From Chrysogorgia sp. JL179-B06 (taxonomy: Eukaryota; Cnidaria; Anthozoa; Scleralcyonacea; Chrysogorgiidae), in assembly GCA_035772405.1 (NCBI GenBank), contig JAYKKM010000049.1:3143501-3207500 (forward strand): 64,000 nucleotides of DNA, written 5' to 3'. The notes beneath the pieces were generated by a model. That model saw only the letters and a list, made by a program, of their open reading frames with translations. It did no database searches and was not told the DNA's origin. A program made the translations under genes and the position numbers. This document shows positions 30,246 through 42,700 of the stretch, one piece after another (the stretch's first letter is position 1; every line of letters begins with the position of its first letter).

Positions 30246-30835
30246 ACAGTGGCGTAACGCTCATTAGGTAGGGTTAGGACGAGAACTAAGGGCCGAAAAA
30301 TGGAGTGGAAGATCATAATGAAAAATTGCAGTTTAACAGCGACATCACTGACATATATTTCATCGGTTGAACCTAGGAGTATCATTAGACGTGTGAAGTT
30401 GATCGTCCAGGTTTTTGCAGTCTTGAGAAAGACTATTGTTGGTGACTGACGTTTCAACAGCCTCAGCGGCGGTCATCTTCAGTCACCAACAATAATCTTT
30501 CTCAAGACTCCAACAATCTGGACGATCAACTTCACACTAATGTACGGGCCCCCAGATGATCGATTCTCCTGGATCACGGCCCGCTGCGAATCTACGATTT
30601 ATGGTGAAGAATCATTAATGTCCTTGGCGGGAGATTGATCTTCAGTTTATAATAAAGAGCTATAAATTTACCGATTTTCCAACGTTAACTCGAGAGGAAG
30701 GAATTTAAAGGTGTCTAGGTATTCACCATTGTTTAACATTGTACTGTATAGTGATAATAATGATAGAAGTTATAATCCAGCCTTCAATGGGGCCCAAGAC
30801 ATTTACCTCGGTTACACCACTGCCTTTGGTGGTCA
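30246..30835. mobile_element. possible TIR element (CAGTGGCGTAACG) with nested foldback
   Basis: CAGTGGCGTAACG at 30246 and CGGTTACACCACTG at 30807-30820 look like imperfect ends of one element. Nested at 30365-30540 is the foldback family seen at 20055-20215. No coding content. Confidence 0.4.
30365..30540. repeat. foldback repeat, copy B (hammerhead-like core)
   Basis: GTGTGAAGTTGATCGTCCAG ... GTTGGTGACTGACG pairs with CAGTCACCAAC ... CTGGACGATCAACTTCACAC. On the minus strand: CTGAAGATGACCGCC...GGCTGTTGAAACGTC, i.e. CUGANGA, an imperfect stem II, GAAA and GUC. Related to copy A at 20055. Confidence 0.75.
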
Positions 30836-31663
30836 TTACCTCTATGCTTGGTTGACCATTGATATTATCAGGAGAAGTTAGGTGCAGGTTACCCCAGCTG
30901 CAGCATAATAAGGATGAAGCATTTTCAATTTGGTTACCGGTATTTGCTAGTTTACCACCATTACCATATTTGCTGCTATAGATACACTCTAATAAAGTTA
31001 GCAAACCTTTGCTAGGATGAAGAAACATCTTTGACTCCATGCTACAAGGCAACATTTTTTCATTCTATGCCATAGACTTCCTATGTGTGTGAGTACCTTG
31101 CAGACAGTAGAGGCTGGTCACACAAGTTTCCACCATAGAAGAGATTCAGCTATGTCGTGCAATTTGCAAACAGCTGTGCAATGTTACAATGGACTGTATT
31201 CATAAATAGCTGCCAAATTTAATATTTTTATGTACATTTAAATCAGCTTTTTTAGCCTTGTTCTTTTGCGTTTATAATTCAAAATAATTTTTACACAAGA
31301 ATGAGACTCAAAAGGCTAATTTAAATGCATTTAAAATAATATTAAATTTGTAGCCATTTATAAATGCAGTCTATACTATTACAAAAGATAATACATGTGT
31401 ACATATATTTAATAAAAAGATTATATTTGGTTGTGTACAACAATTAAAAAAAACTTAACTAAAAATTCAACTAAAAAGTACCACATATTATACTAGTCGG
31501 CTTGCTGTATTGATTCCCATTTTCAATACAATATCCCTCTAAAGGCCTTGTGTGATACTAAAGTCCTCCATGGATGAGCGACCAAGAATCTTCAGTGTCT
31601 ATGAATCAAAATTGATATACGTATGAAGTCAAACCTTTGAAAAGTGGAAAATTCTATACAGCA

Positions 31664-33025
31664 TTTTATTATATGGCTTGGCTCGAGAGCGGTGTTAACG
31701 CAGCTTTTCTGAAATCTGATTGGTTCCTGAGTGGTCTTTACTAAAGACTTATCATTATCCAGGCGTTCAGGGATTGGGGGAGGTATTTACGGCAAAATTA
31801 TCATTCCCGCGGTCTTTCAGGCAGGATTTATATTTTGCCATAAAGACCGGTCAGGGCTGCCGAGAGGGGGAAGTTGCCCCGGGCCCCCAATTTGAGAAGG
31901 ACCCCTAAACGTTTCGAAGTTTTGGACATGATGAAGATTAAAGATAGTATCGCAATCGACGGCAACTGGGTGGGAGTAAGGGTCCTCGACCACTGTGGCG
32001 CAGGAGCCGCACAAGGGCCCCCGACCTCAAAACTAACAACAGGCCATTTATTAAGGGGCCCAGAAAGCACTTCTTGACCTATTTTTGAAATATATCATAC
32101 TGTATATGTATGGCCCCGAACGCAAATTCCCTAAGTGTCCCAGTTTCAGTAGCTCCATGACGCCTCTGATTAAACATGTTCTTCTGTGATTCAATTATTT
32201 ATCGCCAAGGTGCCTCTTTTGTATTTTTATTTATATTTTCTTAAAAATAATGGGATATACTACCAAAAAACGTGATTTAAGGTCTTTAGATTTTGCTCAA
32301 AAATGCCCTCAAAGTGCAGGAAATGCCATTTCAGAGACCCTAAATTCAAAAACTTTCTGGGGGAACAGACCGCCTAGAAATGCGGTCACTAAATATTACG
32401 TCTGGGCCCCAAAGATCCTCTCGGCGGCCCTGAACGTGGTTAATAAGGTTTTTATTATATGGCTCTTTTAAATCTCAATTTTTTCACAATTTTCCAAAAC
32501 TTTTCAGTTGTTTAATGTAATGACTGGTCTTTACCCAGGGATTATTTTAAGGCATTTTTATCACTGATAAAATCTAACTTTAGTAGTGCGTTAAGGTGTC
32601 CGATCACTGAAGGTGCGAGTTATTGCAAGCTCCCTGCGTACATTTTTTTCATATCGGGAGATTATTTTAATACATCCATAGGCGGGAGATTTGCTCATGA
32701 TTTTGAAGTATACCATTACCATCCAATCCCTCCCGCAAACAGCAACATGTGCTGCAAGCATACAAATGTAAGCCACTTTTTTGCCATGGATCGTATCACT
32801 TGTAAGAACTAGCTGAGCTGTGAAAGAAGCCGAAGGTCTATCTATACATGACTTCTTTACCGAAATTACGCTTATCACTTCACAAATCTCATTTATCACT
32901 GCACAAATTGGTTGCACGTTAAAATAAACCCTGTCTTTACCGGTTTGTAAAGACCGCTCAGGAACCAATCAGATTGCAGAAAAGCTTGTGTTAAGACCAC
33001 TCACGAGCCAATCATATAATAAAAA
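31664..33025. mobile_element. 1.36-kb TIR element
   Basis: TTTTATTATATGGCTTGGCT...GGTGTTAAC and CTGATTGGTTCCTGAGTGGT at the left; ACCGCTCAGGAACCAATCAG and GTTAAGACCACTCACGAGCC at the right. Only fragments of frames inside, none recognised. A GGGCCCC-type repeat at 31850-32060 is nested. In the NCAPH 3' region. Confidence 0.75.
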
Positions 33026-33539
33026 TAGGTACGCAGAGCGTACATATGTAAACTGACACTGGGATGTCCCCGAAGGCCTCAAGAGGTACATTTTGTAATA
33101 GCATGGTCACCGAGCAAAAATGTGGGATTTACTTAAAGAAAAATACACATCCCACTCCGATTGCGACGTCATTGACACAATGTGGTTATTGAGAGAGACT
33201 AAGATTGTGGGACTAGTAATTGAGTGTTACACGCATGCGCTACAAAAAACACAACACCTGTATGATATACAGCATACGGACGTGTCTGCTCGTATTATGA
33301 TATGCGACTTTCAGTCGACACATTTAATACTAGAAACTGGGAAAGAACTTATTATTTCTGTACCACTACTCAAGGTTTCCCATGAAAAAAATAGGGGAAA
33401 AAGAAGGACGTCAACGCGACAATTTTGGAGATGCGCCCTGACCACAAACAGAAGACTTTTTTGGCCTAATGAAAGCTCAGGTTATTGAGAAACAAGAATG
33501 AACTACAAAAAGTAAAAACTCTTTGAAGTGCAGGCGTAC

Positions 33540-33725
33540 CTTTTCGTTAGCGAGATGCAACAAGCACACGAACGCAATAGGAACGGACAAGGCTTTCGAC
33601 ATGCTCCTCGATATCTTCGAAGGGATTTTGGAATATAGGTCGGAAAAGGAGCAAGGCTTGGTGAAAGTGTCCTTATTGGCGTCAACTTCCTGTACTTGAT
33701 TGCTTGAACTGTCAGGCACATTCTC
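33540..33725 (-). CDS. NCAPH: NCAPH exon o
   Basis: [20 protein letters not shown] then [17 protein letters not shown], the conserved penultimate segment. Acceptor AAATTCTAG, donor AAAAG|GTACGC, phase 0 at both ends. Confidence 0.93.
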
Positions 33726-36700
33726 CTAGAATTTAGAAATATGGAAAAAAACCTTTATAAAAATCTTCATCTAAAGTTGTGTGATGGCAGACGGACGCGC
33801 AAGTTTCTTTTGCGACCTGTAAAGGCCGTTTTCCACTTCACCATTTTGCTCGCCGCTAAAGAAACATTTCGCGCTGACATAATTGTTCCCGTTTTCATTG
33901 GTCGACAACTGAAAAAAATGATGTCATTGTGGAAATATTTCGCTAGCGGCGAGCGAAAGGGTGAAGTGGAAAACGGGCTTATAGGACATTGGCAACACAA
34001 ATTAAGTTTGTCTAATATATGAAAGAACTCGTAAAATGATAGAGTAACACCTTTTACAACTTTCCCGTATTTTACTTCGTTTTTGAAATATTTCAGTTTG
34101 TTTGATATGTAAATGAGATGGTGCCTGACATCAGGTGTTGGGTGGAGAATTTTCACTTATTAAAATATTAGTTACATCTTCAAGTTTGTTCCACAAATTT
34201 ACTTGAAAATGTGCGTATAACAACTCCCCATGATAATGAACGTTGTAAACTTAGCAATCACTGAGATATAATACATTTTTTAATGAGTGAAAATTCTCTA
34301 CCCCACACCTGACGTCAGAGACCATCTCATTTACATATCAAACAAACTGAGATATTTCAAAAAACGAAGTAAAATACGGAAAAGTTGTAAAAGGTGTTAC
34401 TCTATCATTTTACGAGTTCTTTCATATTAGACAAACTTAATTTTTGTTGCCAATGTCCTGAGATGTAGTATAACATGATTATGAGTAATGCGAACCGTGT
34501 TACGGTCTCTGCAGCGGCTGGATGCAAAAAATGTTGTACTTCGCCGACAAAACAAAAAGTAACGAAGTAAAAAAGAATTATTCCACAAAAATGTTACTTC
34601 GTTACAAGTAAAAGTATTTCTTGAAAAAATACTTCGTTATAAGTAAATACTTATTTTTTTACTTAAGTAATGCAAAGAAGTATAGATTTACTTCGTTACT
34701 GGCGAATATTGCTTATGAGTAAATCCACTAGTTAACATACACCAGGATAAGAAATCGGCACCATTAATCGCAGTGTGTAAATCTAGCTTAACATGGAAAT
34801 AAGACATAGTTTGACGCTACTCTGGCTTTAAAAGGTTTTTTGAACGTAACTTGAAAAGTTACTGTCCATGACCCAACGTTTCGACACTCCAGTCTAGTGT
34901 CTTCATCAGGGGTGATCGTTGTAAAGTTAGGATCCCTATTTATACCCTCATAGAACCGATGATGACGTTATCTATTAACAAGATGCAAATAAGTGACTGT
35001 GATCAGGAGTACATCGTACGTGTTTAAAAGAACACCAAAAGGCTGTTTTCTTTTCAAAAAAAGGGAATTCTGCTTACCATGAGATTGCGTGGGAAAATTC
35101 CAAAATTATTACCACTAATCCACGGTACCATCAGAGACGTTGTCTGGAGGCTTGGCATATCAATGGCGCCCACGCACTATTGAATCGCGATGCCAGAAGC
35201 TTATTTGTATCTTGTTAATAAATAACGTCATCATCGGTTCTATGAGGGTATAAATAGGGATCCTAACTTTACAACGATCACCCCTGACGAAGACACTATA
35301 GATTGGAGTGTCGAAACGTTGGGTCATGGACAGTAACTTTTAAAGTTACGTTCAAAAAACTTTTAAAAGCCAGAGCAGCGTCAAACTATATGTCTGATTT
35401 ATCACCTGGTTGCGTTGGGAAATTATTTATCGAGGGAAATGTTTTTAAAATATCGACTTTACTTTATCTGCCTCTTCAAGCGAGGAATGCACCATGATGT
35501 CCCACATGCCTTTCTTCAATTTCTTCACATCTATCTTTTTCGCTGTTTTAGCATAACCTATGTCGATCTTTTCAACCTTTTAAATGCAAGAAAAAAACAT
35601 GAGTACTTTGATCCACCAAACAAAAACGGACGATATGAACGTAGCATAACCAGCTTGTGGTCTAGTGGTTACCATCACTCAGGGTCTTAAAATAATTGTG
35701 GAGAAGGTGTTGCCTTTGCAACAACACCAGCAAATGGTAAGACTTTCGGGTCTTCTCGGAAAACGACCTTAAATCGTAGATCCTCGGAATCCCTATCAGT
35801 TGTGTTTTCCGTTCACCTAATTGAGTGACAAACTGAATAGTCGCGCACTCAAAACATGAGCCTCTGGCTCGGATATAAATAGGGCAACCTTATCCTAAGT
35901 GATCGACTTGAAATAAATCATCCTCAGCAAGCGGTTTTTGAGGTATCTATAAACTCTAACTTAGTTTATTTTTAAGTCGATTATCTTTGATGTGCCGCGG
36001 TTACTAATACGGTTCACCCTTGAATACTAAATCAGGTACTAAGGGGTGTTTAGGGCTAGCCACCCTCTTTACCGAGATCCCGCCTCTCAGTAAAACCATA
36101 TTTAAAATTTGTTTTCGTTTATATGAGAGGAGGGCCAGCCCTCTTTGGCGAGATCTCGCTATTGACTACCGGGATCTCGCCTACGAGGGCTGGAAATTTT
36201 CCATGTAAACGCACTCAAGAGGGCTGGCCCTCCTAGGAGGGCTCATGGCAAGTCAAAGCTCCGTACACGCGACAAAGTTGGTCTTTGCCCCTATGTTTTT
36301 AGACAACTCTTTATTTCACAAGTTCTGTTTGTTTGTACGTAGGTTTTAAATTGAAAACTTGTGCGAGTAAATGCGATTCAGCGGGATTCGTGGGAAAATA
36401 CATGTTGTCAACTCGGTAAACAAGTCAGCCCTCCTCGAAGGGCTAGAATATTCCCATGTAAACACGAGGTGAACCATCCCTCTTACTAGGGCCAGCCCTA
36501 CCAAGAGGGCTAGCCCTCCTTCATATAAACACCCCTAAATTTCTTGTTAAATTACCTACAATATCAAAACTAAACTAAGTTAGAGAATACCTCGAACATC
36601 GGCTCTTACCCAGATACATCCCTCGGGGCCTCCGGTTAAAAGAGCTCCCGTTCTCGATATCTAACTCTAACTTAGTGATTCCCATTGATGGCGCGGTCAG

Positions 36701-39700
36701 TTTTCACTCTCTGACGAAGGGACGTCGCTAAAAACGTTAGACCTCCTACATATTATTTCGACAATATACCTATGGGGCGCCGAGTGTAAATTTATTATTT
36801 AGCATCAATAGTGTAACATTTTCGCTGATTTATTTGGTTATATCAAATAACCAAATTCGCTGCTATATTTTAAGTTGGTTATATCAAATAACCAAATCAA
36901 TTTGATTTGGTTATTTCAAATAACCACTTTTTCTGTCATGATTTAAGTTAGTTATATCAAATAACCAAATCAATTGATTTGGTTATTTGATATAACCAAC
37001 TTAAATAATTGGTTATATCAAATAACCAAATCAACATTATTTGGTTATTTGATATAACCAACTTAAATAATTGGTTATATCAAATAACCAAAATAATTGA
37101 TTTACACTTGGCACGCAAAGGGTACTAGGCGCCCGGTAACCCACTAGTCAGCTGTCGACGCGACCACGTGACTTTCTGGTTAGATGAAAAAGGCGCCACG
37201 AATGAACGAAGGATCATGGCAGGTTGTACTCCAAATCGAAACGATCTCGCAAGATCTTTGACAGAGGCTATTGGCAGAGCAATCAATCAGACATTAAGTA
37301 GCACAGAGGCAAGTACTGTTCTTATAGAAGGAATTTTGCGCTTTTGTCCAATTCAGTTTGTCATTTAATATTCATTAATCCACCTTTGTCGAGTACGTAT
37401 ATAAATATTTAATGGCCGCGTTGCGAGTGCTCAGCCAGTTGAAGCAATGATTTTTCATGTTCTTGTAACGTTGCAGTTGCCAGTTCAAGCAAGTGCTACC
37501 AGTGGTAACAACACGGTACGATAATATTGTTTTAACAGTGATCTTTTTATTCTTTATATTAAAGGGGTCCTACTAAATACTGCCCGGAGCGCCCAGGAGC
37601 GCCCGAGAGTGCCCGGGAGCACGTGAGAGCGCCCGGGAGTATACAAGATAGTATAAATCAGTGTACGATCCTTTCTGAGCTTCTTTGAGTCGTTTATATT
37701 GACGAAAAATAATATTAAAAGTGATTTTCAACCACCTTAGCAACAAACAGTGCAGCACGGCCGCCCACACAGGAAGCTATGCGAAACATGAGATTTTAAC
37801 TTTAAATGAATGTAATTATATAAATATTGTCATTCACCGTATATAAGCTATTCTGCGTCTCAGCGAATCCGCGTAAACAAAACGACACAATGGCTGGATG
37901 ACTCATAAAATTTCGATACTTTTCAACTGTTTTTGTCAAAAAAATGAAAAAAACTTAAGCAAATATTTAACAATCATACCATTCGCTCTTGTTGTATATG
38001 GCTGATAGCAGTTTTCCTGCCGCCATCTTGTGTTTGAGACGCAGAATAGCTTATATACGGTGAATGACAATATTTATATAATTACATTCATAATTAAAGT
38101 TAAAATCTCATGTTTCGCATAGCTTCCTGTGTGGGCGGCCGTGCTGCACTGTTTGTTGCTAAGGTGGTTGAAAATCACTTTTAATATTATTTTTCGTCAA
38201 TATAAACGACTCAAAGAAGCTCAGAAAGGATCGTACACTGATTTATACTATCTTGTATACTCCCAGGCGCTCTCACGTGCTCCCGGGCACTCTCGGGCGC
38301 TCCGGGCAGTATTTAGTAGGACCCCTTTAATATAAGAATAAAAAAGATCACTGTTAAAACAATATTATCGTACCGTGTTGTTACCACTGGTAGCACTTGC
38401 TTGAACTGGCAACTGCAACGTTACAAGAACATGAAAAATCATTGCTTCAACTGGCTGAGCACTCGCAACGCGGCCATTAAATATTTATATACGTACTCGA
38501 CAAAGGTGGATTAATGAATATTAAATGACAAACTGAATTGGACAAAAGCGCAAAATTCCTTCTATAAGAACAGTACTTGCCTCTGTGCTACTTAATGTCT
38601 GATTGATTGCTCTGCCAATAGCCTCTGTCAAAGATCTTGCGAGATCGTTTCGATTTGGAGTACAACCTGCCATGATCCTTCGTTCATTCGTGGCGCCTTT
38701 TTCATCTAACCAGAAAGTCACGTGGTCGCGTCGACAGCTGACTAGTGGGTTACCGGGCGCCTAGTACCCTTTGCGTGCCAAGTGTAAATCAATTATTTTG
38801 GTTATTTGATATAACCAATTATTTAAGTTGGTTATATCAAATAACCAAATAATGTTGATTTGGTTATTTGATATAACCAATTATTTAAGTTGGTTATATC
38901 AAATAACCAAATCAATTGATTTGGTTATTTGATATAACTAACTTAAATCATGACAGAAAAAGTGGTTATTTGAAATAACCAAATCAAATTGATTTGGTTA
39001 TTTGATATAACCAACTTAAAATATAGCAGCGAATTTGGTTATTTGATATAACCAAATAAATCAGCGAAAATGTTACACTATTAATGCTAAATAATAAATT
39101 TACACTCGGCGCCCCATATATACCCAGGAGCGGATTAACGACTTCGTAGGCCCTAGGCCCCCAGTGACGACACATTCCTAGGGGGGTTCGCGGGCCATGC
39201 CCCCCGGAAAATTTTAATTTTGGGCCTCTGAAATGGCATTTCCTGCATTCTGAGGGCACTTTTGAGGAAAATATATAAAGGTCGTAAATCACAAGAAATA
39301 TTTAATTTTTATTATTCATTTTCAAGAAATATAATGTTTACGTTAATAATACAATAATACCATAATACAAGGATTAGGTAGCCAACTAGCCAAGGTAGGG
39401 ATTAAGTACACAGGGGCTACCCTGGTAAAATATCAGTTTTATTATTATTATTATTGTAAGTACACAAAACTGAATCTTTACGACTTTACCTATTGCTGAC
39501 CATCGTTTATAAAAAATATAAATATAAAGAAAAAATGTAATAATTTTCGTGGGCCCCATTAACTTTCGTAGGCCCTAGCTGCACAATGCCTATAGTGCCT
39601 ATTGGATAATCCGGCCCTGGATATACCAACCTTTTAGAGTATTCGATTTGTATTTCTAATGTTAGAGGTAGGAAGGGGATTAAAAGGTAATAAAAAGTAT

Positions 39701-42700
39701 TTAAAAATAGGATTAATCAAAGATTAGATAAGTGCATTCAAAGCAAGTGTTTTAAAAAGGTGAATCAGGCTGTCCAAAATTGCGGTAGCGAAACGCGCGT
39801 TACCACTAGTTTTACGGTAACGATATCGCGTTACCCCAGAATAAAATATCGTTACCCAAGAACCAAAAAATATGAAATATTATGTCAAACGCTTTTTCGT
39901 GATGTCTTTCCTCCAGACATTTTTGTAATTATTTCAATGGTTCTTATTTCACCAGAACGTTCTAATTTCTTTTCTACGCGCTATCAAGTAAGCTTTGGAC
40001 AGGGGCTAAATCCAACGTTATGTATTGTTTGCTGGTCGCGTTGAGTTTCTTTTGCATTTGAAATGTTGGGGCGTCGGTTGTGCGTTGTCCTTTTAACCAA
40101 TAAGCTTTTAACCAATAAGATTTTACTAAGCCAACTGGAAATAGCAGTATTCAACACAATATATTTACAATTTAATTCAAAAGTATTTTGTTGTGCATAT
40201 ACAACAATCGAATTTTTCACAAAAAAATCAAAACACGAGACCCACGAGTAAATGGCCCTATCTATGGCCCACCTGTTTTTCCTTAGATTTTGTTGGTTTT
40301 ATGTTTTCCACGTTTTCCAAGAAGGTATTAGGGTTGTTAGAATACATTTCACCATAAAAATCTAGTTACCAACCCAGAAACTGGCGTTCATAATCGCATA
40401 TTCGAAATGTGGAGAGAGGACTGCCTTAATTTGCCTTAATTTCGATAATTGTAACCAACCCCAAAACAACAAAGATCCTAACCCTTAGAAAACTCATTAG
40501 GCGGGCGGTAATGTATCAGTCAAATCCAACCATGCCCATCCCCCCCCCCGGGACACCGCCGGGCATTTGATACGTTGACCAATCCCGGGGGTGGGGAATT
40601 TGAACCCAAATCTTTGCTCGGGGATCGGGCATTAGAGTAGATACGGTAATATGAGCCTCGTTCCCTTTGGACAGCATCAAAAGGCAGTGGGGGGCAGGTG
40701 CAATTGATTTGCCACTCCCCCATATCATTGCTACACTTACAAAGTGTGTTGTTGTTCGAGTGTGATTCGATCATGGAGGAGTTTAAGTCTACAGCCTACG
40801 GCAGGGCTCGATTTAACCGTCGGACATCGGACATTGTCCGACGAGAAAATACAAATGTCCGATCAATGTTACGACTTGTCGGACATTTTGTCCGACGGAT
40901 TTTTTTGTCAATTAAAAACAAAATTTGTTTTGTTGTTTGTTCATGGCTTTTTGGTACTTGATTAAAATTTCAATTATAATAAATTCAATTTCTTTTAATT
41001 TTAAATATCGATTTCAAAGCTTCATCCATGACTCAGACTGCTCTTGTTTTCGAAAACATGTACGATGTCGTCGTTTATGGCCGCGCGGGAAGACTAAAGA
41101 CTACCTTGACCGCGCGCAGGGGACAAATTTAGCAGAATGACATACTTAGAAGGTAAAGGGTTAATACCTGCCTTGTAAATAGTATTTATATATAATAATT
41201 TGATATTTGAAAACACTGAATATTGCTGTTATTGCTTTCATGTTTCACCCAGGGCCCGGGGCATTTGCACCTGCATTTCATCCCCACTGTGGGGAATTAG
41301 CAGCATTTTGGAAAAAAATGTCAAATGCCCGGGGGTTGGCCCGGGGGGGGGGGGGGGGGATGGGCATGCTTGGATTTGACTGATACATAAGGGTTAGGAT
41401 CTTTGTTGTTTTAGGGTTGGTTACAATTATCGAAATTAAGGCAAACTCTGTCCAGCGCACTTTGAGGAAAATCGGGTAGCCAATTGGCCGCCGCCATTGC
41501 TCAGTTGGCGACAAAATAGCCCACCCGGATGTACAATTACCAGCTCCCAGACCTCTGCCTAGACCACAAGTAGGAGGAGAATTTTAATGTTTCTAACATT
41601 ACGTCTGACGTCTATAACTGAACAGACAACGGCAAAATGGAATTAATTTGTTTTATATAATAAAAATTGGAAACAAACCATTTAAAAGGCTTATTAGCTC
41701 TTTGGCGATTTCTGGGGCATGAAAAAAGATAAAAGCAGTCGGCTGACGTGATCTGGCGTGAGCTGACGCGTTTGAGCAGTCTACAAACGAGCATGCATTT
41801 ACCATGGCTGATTTGATTTCCGAAAAAAGGTGTATTAGCACATGAGCAGTTTCAACACAACTTGCAAAAAACCTCGAAAAAACAACACGGTTTTCGTTTT
41901 CTATACTGTCAAAAGACATGAAAAACAGCGAGCGACCTTTGACCTCACGACAATCACCAGGTATTTTTTACATCCGGGTGTGCTATCTTGCCGCCAATTT
42001 ATCCAAGATGGCGGCGTTCAATTGGTTACCCGGGATTCACTGAAATGAAGATTGGATGCCCCCTCTAGTTTTATTTATGATCTCTATGGTCCAGCTCTCT
42101 CTCCACATTTCGACTTTTGTGTATACTAAAGAGGCACGACCATTTTCACTGGAAAATTCGCGTGGAAGTAAACCGAGCATGGCCCGATCCACTCCGATCA
42201 GGAATCTCCTTCCCAGAGCCTGCGTTTCCCTTTCTCTGCGATTAGGAACGCCCGTTTCTGGGTTGGTAACTAGATTTTTATGGTGAAATGTACTCTAACA
42301 ACCCAAATATCTTCTTGGAAAACGTGGAAAACATAAAACCAACAAAATTGAAGGAAAAACAGGTGGGCCATAGATAGGGCCATGGACCAGTTCATCGACC
42401 GTGAGTAAGCTATACATGCGGCAAGGCAAAAACCTACCCTGTTTGGTTGGCTCACTAGATTATCACCATGAAAAACAGTTTCATTGCTATTAAATGAACT
42501 TAAGGCTTGGCTCGTCTCTTCAGAGCAATCTCCAAAACCTCCAAGGTCTTCGCCAGACGCATCACCATCTCCATCGTCACCCTTGGAAGAAAATACAAAA
42601 TCATTCCAACCCATACTGTACTTTATTGCTTACTTCCTTGTCGCTGTCACCAACGATGTGGTCCATTAGTTTCCGATACATCTCTCTTTAAACATGCCAG

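Larger units (their letters stand above)
34790..35395. mobile_element. foldback element with two opposed hammerhead-like cores
   Basis: Arms of about 190 bp (34820-35000 and 35205-35390) pair nearly completely: CGTAACTT..AAGTTACTGTCCATGACCC, CATCAGGGGTGATCG, TTATACCCTCATAGAACCGA. The ~200-bp centre is unrelated. Each arm carries a hammerhead core, minus at 34871-34916 and plus at 35278-35328. In the NCAPH intron between exons n and o. Confidence 0.8.
36771..39118. repeat. 2.35-kb near-perfect palindrome
   Basis: Left arm 36771-37862 and right arm 38035-39118 are inverted copies of ~1.09 kb that differ by few bases and a ~10-bp indel; the spacer is 172 bp. The 66-codon frames at 37168-37368 (+) and 38521-38721 (-) are identical. 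Outer ends are TATGGGGCGCC / GGCGCCCCATA flanked by TATACC on both sides (36765-36770 and 39119-39124), a possible 6-bp target duplication. May be a foldback transposon, an inverted duplication or an assembly fold. No transposase recognised. Confidence 0.9.

Noticed and set aside
30723..31055. 110-codon minus-strand frame as a full gene
   Set aside because: Mostly transposon-end sequence (GTGGTGTAACCGAGG); only the NLHL stretch is kept as a weak NCAPH exon candidate.
32591..32968. 125-codon minus-strand frame
   Set aside because: Lies inside the arm and interior of the TIR element 31664-33025 and shows no motif.
36700..36750. Another hammerhead-like motif (CTGACGAAGGGACGTCGCTAA)
   Set aside because: GAAA is replaced by AAAA and stem II does not form; at best a decayed copy.
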